Assembly: GCF_965363235.1 (NCBI RefSeq)
Contig: NC_134848.1
Coordinates: forward strand, 61,466,181 to 61,530,180
Direction: 5' to 3'
DNA: 64,000 nucleotides
Source: Mytilus galloprovincialis
Lineage: Eukaryota; Mollusca; Bivalvia; Mytilida; Mytilidae
Part shown: piece by piece, positions 57,387 through 64,000 of the stretch
How positions within the stretch are numbered: the first letter of the stretch is position 1
Layout of the letters: every line of letters begins with the position of its first letter
Notes under the pieces: generated by a model
The model's input: the letters and a program-made list of their open reading frames with translations, nothing else
Databases searched by the model: none
What the model was told of the DNA's origin: nothing
Position numbers and translations under genes: made by a program

Positions 57387-59460
57387 TTAGCGTTTTCCAC
57401 CATGTCCGCCATTTCCACCATTCCAACGACCACCGTTTCCTCCATGACCTCCATAGTGACCGTTTCCTCCATTCCCACCATTCCAAGTACCACCATTTCC
57501 TCCTCTCCCATAATTCAAACTGTCTCCTCCATTGCCGCCATTCCAAGTACCACCATTTCCGCCATTTCCAAATCTGGGCTTTGGTCCTTGAAAATGAAAG
57601 ACGTCATAATTTAAATGTTGGGTCAAAAGTAATCACTTCTTGAGAAATCAAAATTATAAAAACCTGTTTTACGAAACCACTACAGAGGGAGCAAAAAAAG
57701 TGGTCTCTTAAGACAGGTGGACGTTAAAAACAGGGTCAATTTATTTGAAATGTACTCACGACGGATCTAAAATTGATGGTCTTACAACACATGTTTTTGT
57801 TGTATACAGGTGGTCTCTTAAGCATGTTTGACTGCTATTACAATAAATATGCTAACGGTATTAATTATTCAAATGAAGCAGCATTCCTATATAACCTTCT
57901 CAAAGACAAAAGGGATTTTTTGCTTTAAGTTCAGATATAGTGGTGAAGTCCTAAAAACAGCATTTCAAGAAGTTCTTCAATCTTATATTTACTGACATTG
58001 TGGATGCTACTGTTAATAGGTGTATATCTTGAAATATTTTCAAAGATCACCACAGAAAAACGACTTCAAACTGTATCTATGACAAACCTGACTAATTCAG
58101 TTTAATATTTTAACTTTTCATCTTATAGTAGGAACACATCTGAGTCTCAATCACGTGACATATTAATCAATCGGCAATCCTCGGGAGACTCCGCTACTCT
58201 CCTTCTATGAGGTTCGGAATCGGCCGAGTGGTGACGAATGACACATTTATGTCTGAAGTGATGCCTTGCGCACCTGCATGTTTAACAATTCGAACTATAT
58301 TATTTTCATAATCGTATTTGAAAACCTTTTGCATAATCCAGAGATGTTTCTTCAACACTGATCATTGATAACCAAAAAAAGATAATTTGGACAGTGTTTA
58401 CGTTTAGTTGTAACGCGCGCTTCAGTACGACAAATCACAAAAAATACCAGTTAAGCTGCATAAGGTACATTATGGCGATGTCAACATATGCATCGTGCCG
58501 TCGTCAAAGTTGAATTTAAACATTGATATATCTTAGTAATACAAAAAAAGAAAACACATCAATTATAAGAGGAAAACAACACAAGAACAAACTACAATGC
58601 AACATACATACAAACGAACTATAAATAAATATTCCTGACTTGTCACAGGACATTTAAAGACAAAAATGTGGGTTGTACCTTGTTTGAAATCTAGCCGAAC
58701 CTCGCGCTTTATGGTAATATTAAATATACCGCTTAAATGACAACAGTAAATATGTATGACGGGAAAACAATACAAACGAATGCAAGAACACCCAAAGACG
58801 GAGAAATACATAAATAAATAATATAATAGTTCATTTCGACATTGTTAATCACAGAATAATATCGACAAACTAAATTTGATCAAGGACAGTACTACAAACG
58901 ATAAGACACAAAACAATATCCGACCAGAATTACAAATACAACTTATTAACTAAATACATGAACGCTGGATTAACAAGTACCGAAACACTTCTTTAATATA
59001 GACAAGACGACATAAACAGTAAACCACAATTTAATGTGGAAAACATGTTTAGTTAGGACTAACTTAAACACACATATATTGTCATAATGATTACCAGACT
59101 TTATAAAATTTGAAATAAAACTGGTGTATGTTATACTTTTTGTATTTTAAAACTTTTATTACATCGGAATAAAAAGTACGCTTATTTAGCAACTGAATAA
59201 GAATAAAAAATAAAAAAAACTGCGTTTAAAATAAAACATAAATACTGATGGCAAATGTATTAATTAAATTAATTTGCCATTTACCAGATGTTCAAGTAAT
59301 ACTTTAAAACAAACTCCACAGTATAATGATATAGAGAAATAAGATTTATAAAATCATGTGAAAAACATGAATGATAATTAATATACATTTACTTACTCCT
59401 AACCCAAGTTCCAGAAACTGCTACAACCAGACAAACGACTAAGATGATAGTAAGCTTCAT
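57387..59460 (-). CDS. Gene 5: Gly/Asn-rich secreted repeat protein, 87 aa (2 exons)
   Basis: Join of exon 1 (59,460-59,397, 64 nt) and exon 2 (57,586-57,387, 200 nt), 87 residues, in frame. The signal peptide is the same as genes 3 and 4 (MKLTIILVVCLVVAVSG) then TWVR; donor GTAAGT, acceptor TTTTCAAG. Exon 2 opens RPKPRF, shorter than in genes 3 and 4, and has one repeat block fewer (no TWKGGNGG unit). It keeps GDSLNYGRGG, GHYGGHGG and the GGHGGKR end. TATATAA is at 59,506-59,500, again 40 bp before the ATG; AATAAA at 57,285-57,280. Length differences among copies follow whole repeat units, typical of slippage in minisatellite exons. Confidence 0.75.
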
Positions 59461-59499
59461 TTCCCTCGTAAGTTCTACTTTGTGAGAGGAGTACAGATG

Positions 59500-59506
59500 T
59501 TATATA
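59500..59506 (-). promoter_or_regulatory. TATA box of gene 5
   Basis: TATATAA on the minus strand, 40 bp upstream of the ATG; a variant of TATAAAA in genes 3 and 4. Confidence 0.5.
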
Positions 59507-59654
59507 GTCTTGATGGGGACACACAGACACGGATATAAGTAAGGCAACGGGATGCATATTAATTGATATGAAAAGTGTATGTCCGTCATGGGCAGATATC
59601 CGATACTTGAGAACAATGATTGTTTTGTAGGTTGTACAATAAGACAAAATGATC

Positions 59655-62590
59655 GCTGAATAGGTACAACCTTCTATTATATTTTTTTACGTATAAGGAA
59701 CACGTTAAGTAAACAGAAAGGAAATTCATATTTTCAATTGTTCAGAGTGTCCTATAGTTTTCTTATACTTGACAACATATACAGGAAACAAACTCAATAT
59801 AGCTACCAGGCTTAAAATTTGGAACGTTAGCATGCCTTTTGTATATAAAAAAAACCCAAAAAAACAGTCATCATTTTTTTTCTCACTTTTCTCACAACCA
59901 TTCCAGACAAGTTGCCATCATTAAATAAGGCATTATCTAAAATGAAACAAGTTATTGCCAAATAATTGATAACGTTTCGTATATTATTTATTTTATAAAT
60001 ATATGTGGTTAATACGACATCGTGGAAACGATATGTACATTTTTGTAAGTATGGTATGTATTATGCTTAATTGTTTGTCATTTTACTAAACATTTTTAAA
60101 GGTAAATACTTAAATTAAATTCATATGAAACTTCAATTTAGAAAAAAAAACTAGACAGCCCGATGAAATGATAGAAAGCTTCATTTTCCATTCATCTTCT
60201 AAACTTTGAATCGATTTTTTTTAACTGTCCACCAAAGTTCAAATGAAGTGGATGTTTGCAATTATAAGCATCTATACGGCCTTCTACAATGAGAAACAAT
60301 CAATACCTTATAGTTATCAGAAATATAAGCAAAGACGGTCTATATAAAAATAATTATTTAACTTGAGGTAAATATATACATGGTATATGTTATTTGACTT
60401 CGGCCGTGTTCACATTGACCTAAACTCGGTGTTGAGTAAGTGTAACACTCAATGTTTACATGTAGTTAAAATTATGTTTTGACTTCTTGCAGTAACTACT
60501 CGATGTAGGCCTTGTGTAGGTTAAGTGTTCACAAAATAAGGTATTTAAAACATGAATTTTACCATATATATTTAAAGAAAAAACATGTTTAAATGACATC
60601 TATATTTATATCAATAATTAATAAAGTTGGTTACAGAGTTATTAGTCTATACTTGATATATTGCTTTGCTATATAAAGAAAAACAACTTTAGGTAGCTAT
60701 AGTGAATTTATTAACCCCTTTTCATGACCTAATCATCGTCATTGGCAAACACACAATTCGTTTGAAAATGTTGTCCCAAAACAACTGAACGTACAAAGAA
60801 ATATTTGCCACTGGTCTTTACTCAATAACAAATACCTCATAAATACATTACTAAAAAGAGTGCGGTGAATTGTATAGTTAAGTTAGTATCTCAGTTACGG
60901 TAAAATGCACGTAGAAATAAAAAAAAAAGTATTATTGTGCAATGAACGAATTGTTATTTTAAATCCGAATTCGTAGTTGTTAAGAAGTATCTGCATGATA
61001 TTATTTGTTCATTGCTCTTTGTTTTTTTTGTAATTGTGCAACACGTCGACTGCCTAATAGCAAACAAGTGTGAAATTGTTGACCACTGCTTTGTCGTTTC
61101 TCAAAATGACTCCATAAAGGAGCAACTATCTTCAAAAAGGGGGGGATGTTATGTTTTTTCTGAGTTTATTATGAACGCTTTTATGAGTTTTCAACGCTAT
61201 CAATTAAATTATTTTTTCAATATTTGACATGGTAAGGTATAGGAGAACGTAGTCCTCAGATTTGTTTTGTGTCCTCTGCTTGACCAGAATATATTTCTTT
61301 TTATCAACATGGGATCAGAATATTTTTTTTAGGGAAAAACAATACCCCCCCCCCCCCTTTGTTTTTAAATCAAATGGTCGTTTCCTAACTTCTAGAATAG
61401 CTGTCCAAGAAATTTGAATTCGATGTTATGTAATTAACAATGACATATTGTGAACAAGTGTGAACAAATCTGATGTACATGTTATTAAATGTTCTTCAAC
61501 TTTGTACTTGTTTGACTTAATAACTATTTTGATCTGAGCGTCACTGATGAGTCTTATGTAGACGAACGCGCGTCTTGCGTATCAAATTATACATGTTATA
61601 ATCCTGATACCCTTGATAACTATAATAGTCCTGTAAAATTATTAATACTGCATCCATAGCAAAAAGGAGCAACGAATAGCCTTTAATTGATTAACTAGAA
61701 CCAATTAAAACGTATATCTTGTAATTGACGAAAAACATGTTGATAGTTAACACAAAGATTCATATAAATTATACTATATAAATAGTATAGTCTGCTGGTC
61801 GTGGTATGAGTATACGGTTATGTTCAAATTACTGTCTACATTAAAGTTCAATTTTGGGTCCTATTTGCAATCTGCGTTAAAATTCATGTCAATGTCATTC
61901 AAAACCATATTCATCGATCGGAATATGAAACAAATTCTACCTTAAAGCTAAATGTTAAATTGCAAGATACACACACTATTTGTACAGTGTAGGGTAAAAT
62001 AGAAGTTAATTTTCCCATTGGCTCTGTCTTTTGAGAGAGCAATATATCTTTTGTAGTTTGAGTGGAGTTGAAATTATACGGATATTGATAAAAATAATGA
62101 AATGCGTTTAAATTCGTTTGAGTATTTATCGACATGTGCAGATTTCCGATACTTGAGCGATGTTACAATGGTTGTTTGGTGTACACAATGACAGAAAGTG
62201 TAGCTGATTCGATACTAGCTTTAGTTTTCTTTTGAACAGGAAAAAGGAAATATTTGAATATTAATACATACAATTTTATAAAATGATGTGTCAGTCTTAA
62301 ACAATGAAACAAAACCACATACCGTAAAAATGTAGTCGGCTGTTACAGATCTTATATCGTACATATAAAACAAGTCAATTGAGAAAACTAACGATATATT
62401 TGTACAAAACAATCAACAACAAAAATATGATATACATGAACTAACGACATCCACTGAACTACAGGCTCCTGTATTAATACTATGTCAATTTGTCCATTAA
62501 ATCGTCCGTTCATATATTTGACAGTATATCTAAATTAATTAACCCACAATACTGCATATTAGCAAATGCAGCTTATTCCTTCTTATATAC
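59655..62590. repeat. Duplicated spacer, sister of 48.54-51.46 kb
   Basis: Near-identical to 48,540-51,462, with scattered indels (for example about 40 bp fewer near 60,445). Contains the exon-1-like relic at 60,130-60,184, the repeat core at about 61,532-61,620, a poly-C tract at about 61,347-61,358, and the empty Ginger-like site at about 62,588. No supported gene. Confidence 0.75.
60130..60184 (-). pseudogene. Exon-1-like relic upstream of gene 5
   Basis: ATG at 60,184; same degraded signal-peptide sequence as 49,020-49,066, no donor. Confidence 0.6.
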
Positions 62591-62752
62591 AGACAATATA
62601 AAAGAATTTAAATTTGGTGTTGTCAGGATACTTTCCTATTGGTATATGCATTCCAATTATCAATAAGACATGTTAAAGCATTGACAAATTAAAACTCAAG
62701 CTAACATATTTCAATTTTTATTTTTTTGTTTAAAAAAAATAGTCAATATATT

Positions 62753-63488
62753 TTAGCGTTCTCCACCATGTCCGCCATTTCCACCATTTTAACTACCATC
62801 GTTTCCCCCACGACCTTCCTGCTGACCGGTTCCTCCATTAACACTATTCCAATGACCACCATTTCCTCCACGACCTCCATGCTGAACGCTTCTTTCATTA
62901 CCACCATTCCAACAACCCCCTTTTCCGTCACGACCTCCATGCGGACCGCTTCCTCCATTTCCACCATTCTAACGACCACCATTTCCTCTACGACCTCCGT
63001 AATGTCCGCTTTCTCCATTACCGCCTTCCCAACGACCACCGTATAATATTACCATTTTGTCCATTCTCACCATTTTAACCAATTGACCCATCTTCTCCAT
63101 TTCCACCATTCCAAGTATCACCATTTCCACCATTCCGACCTTTTCCTTTATTCCCACCATTCAAAGTATCACCATTAACACCATTCAAGGTAACCTCATG
63201 TCCTCCATGTTGACCATTTTCACCATTCCCATTATTTGAACTGTGTCCTCCATTCCCATCATTCAAATTATCACCATTTTACCTTTCTCATTCTTCCAAC
63301 CATTCAAAGTACAACCGTTTCCACCATTCCCATCATTCCAACGACCACCGTTTCCTCCACTACCTCCGTACAGACTGCTTTCTCCATTCCCACCATTTCA
63401 ACGACAACCGTTTCCTCCATTACCTCCATTCAGACCGCTTCCTCCATTCCCATCATTCAAAGTATCACCATTTCCACCTTTCTGTGAA
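62753..63488 (-). pseudogene. Gene 6: Gly/Asn-rich repeat exon, broken
   Basis: Minus-strand repeat exon with 60-bp-type units near the 3' end and shorter DTLNGGN-type units proximally, like gene 1. The family end is changed to GGER-stop (62,755-62,753). An in-frame TAA lies 12 codons earlier (62,791-62,789) and a TAG further up (62,971-62,969); an indel shifts frame near 63,045. The proximal end near 63,488 has a TTTCACAG acceptor-like site that does not fit the family phase. Not a functional gene of this type as it stands. Confidence 0.7.
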
Positions 63489-63761
63489 ATATTAGGACAA
63501 TTTGTTTACAATACGGGATGATTTATAGTTTGATATAATACATACATGTATAAATATACATGTTTATATTGTTGAAGACGACACATTAATTATAAAGTGT
63601 CTTTTATTTACTGGTGTTGTCAAGATACTTTATTATTGGTGTATACACTCCAATTTTCAATAAGACATGTTAAAGCATTGACAAATTAAAACTGAAGTTA
63701 ACATATTTCAATTTTTATTTTTTTGTGAGTTAAAAGAAATTTAAAAAATAGTCAATATATT
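63489..63761. repeat. Duplicated 3' flank between two repeat exons
   Basis: Matches 62,600-62,752 (TGTTGTCAAGATACTTTATT, AGACATGTTAAAGCATTGAC, TTAACATATTTCAATTTTTA), so the repeat exon and its 3' flank were duplicated together. No gene. Confidence 0.7.
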
Positions 63762-64000
63762 TTAGCGTTCTCCACCATGTTCGCCATTTCCATCATTTTA
63801 ACTAACATTGTTTCCCCCACGACCTGCATGCTGACTGCTTCCTCTATTAGCACTATTCCAACGACCTCCATTTATTCCACGACCTTCATGCTGACCGCTT
63901 CTTTCATTACCACTATTCAAACGACCCTCATTTCCTTCACGACCTCCAAGCGGACCGCTTCCTCCATTTCCACCAATCCAACGACCACCATTTCCTCCAC
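63762..64000 (-). CDS. Gly/Asn-rich repeat exon, partial at window edge
   Basis: Minus-strand repeat exon entering from the right edge. From 64,000 the frame is open through GGNGGRWIGGNGG-type units with GPLGGREGNEGR and GQHEGRGINGGR variants to TAA at 63,800-63,798 (end ...GRGGNNVS). The family-type end lies 12 codons beyond (63,764-63,762). The same early TAA is present in the neighbouring broken copy, so either it arose before their duplication or it is the genuine stop of this subtype. Exon 1 is outside the window; whether the gene is intact cannot be judged. Confidence 0.5.

Noticed and set aside
1..64000. tRNA, rRNA or other structured RNA genes
   Set aside because: I scanned for tRNA-type T-loop motifs and rRNA-like GC-rich blocks and saw none convincing; a covariance-model search would be needed to be sure.

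Overview
The window looks like nuclear DNA of a bivalve mollusc, most likely a mussel (Mytilidae). It is AT-rich and intron-containing, with no operons and no compact coding. It is packed with interspersed repeats that I recognise from mussel and other bivalve genomes; this assignment rests on memory of those repeats, not on a search. No tRNA, rRNA or CRISPR array was seen.

The main content is a tandem array of two-exon genes on the minus strand, each encoding a small secreted Gly/Asn-rich protein. Exon 1 holds a signal peptide and ends in a phase-1 GT donor. Exon 2 is a minisatellite-like block of GGNGG / WNGGNGG repeats, usually ending GGHGGKR-stop. Three copies read through intact: gene 3 (36.6-39.0 kb), gene 4 (45.9-48.3 kb) and gene 5 (57.4-59.5 kb), giving 108, 108 and 87 residues. 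Gene 1 (9.1-16.0 kb) is an expanded 321-residue version built on 60-bp repeats. Gene 2 (22.0 kb) is a pseudogene that lost exon 1. An orphan exon 1 sits at 54.3 kb. Gene 6 (62.8-63.5 kb) is broken, and a partial copy runs off the right edge (63.76-64.0 kb). A second, donor-less exon-1-like relic recurs about 0.7-0.9 kb upstream of most copies. The spacers are duplicated as well, so most of the window is a mosaic of diverged tandem segments of about 9 kb or more.

Mobile elements have landed in these duplicated segments, and the sister segments preserve paralogous empty sites. (1) A DIRS/Ngaro-like tyrosine-recombinase retrotransposon (24,944-32,740, minus strand) carries split direct repeats, Gag with a CCHC knuckle, a decayed RT/RNase H and an open tyrosine recombinase; its empty site is at about 41,783. 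(2) A CACTA-like element (11,810-15,779) lies in the intron of gene 1, with inverted subterminal motif arrays and a second foldback-type element nested inside; its empty site is at about 54,150. (3) A Ginger-like element (51,463-52,829) has a 4-bp TATA target duplication and a dead integrase C-terminal (CXC) fragment; its empty site is at about 62,588. (4) A 383-bp MULE-like MITE has 94-bp TIRs and an 11-bp duplication (2,813-3,195). Two further TIR elements (5,560-8,481 and 16,926-18,729), small MITEs, a Ty3/Gypsy protease fragment and about ten copies of one bivalve repeat family fill the rest.

Functionally, the only host genes I can support are the Gly/Asn-rich secreted family. A shared TATA box lies 40 bp upstream of the ATG in genes 3-5, and genes 3-5 have poly(A) signals about 100 bp after the stop. 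Composition and signal peptide suggest an extracellular matrix material (byssus, shell or mucus). I cannot assign it further.
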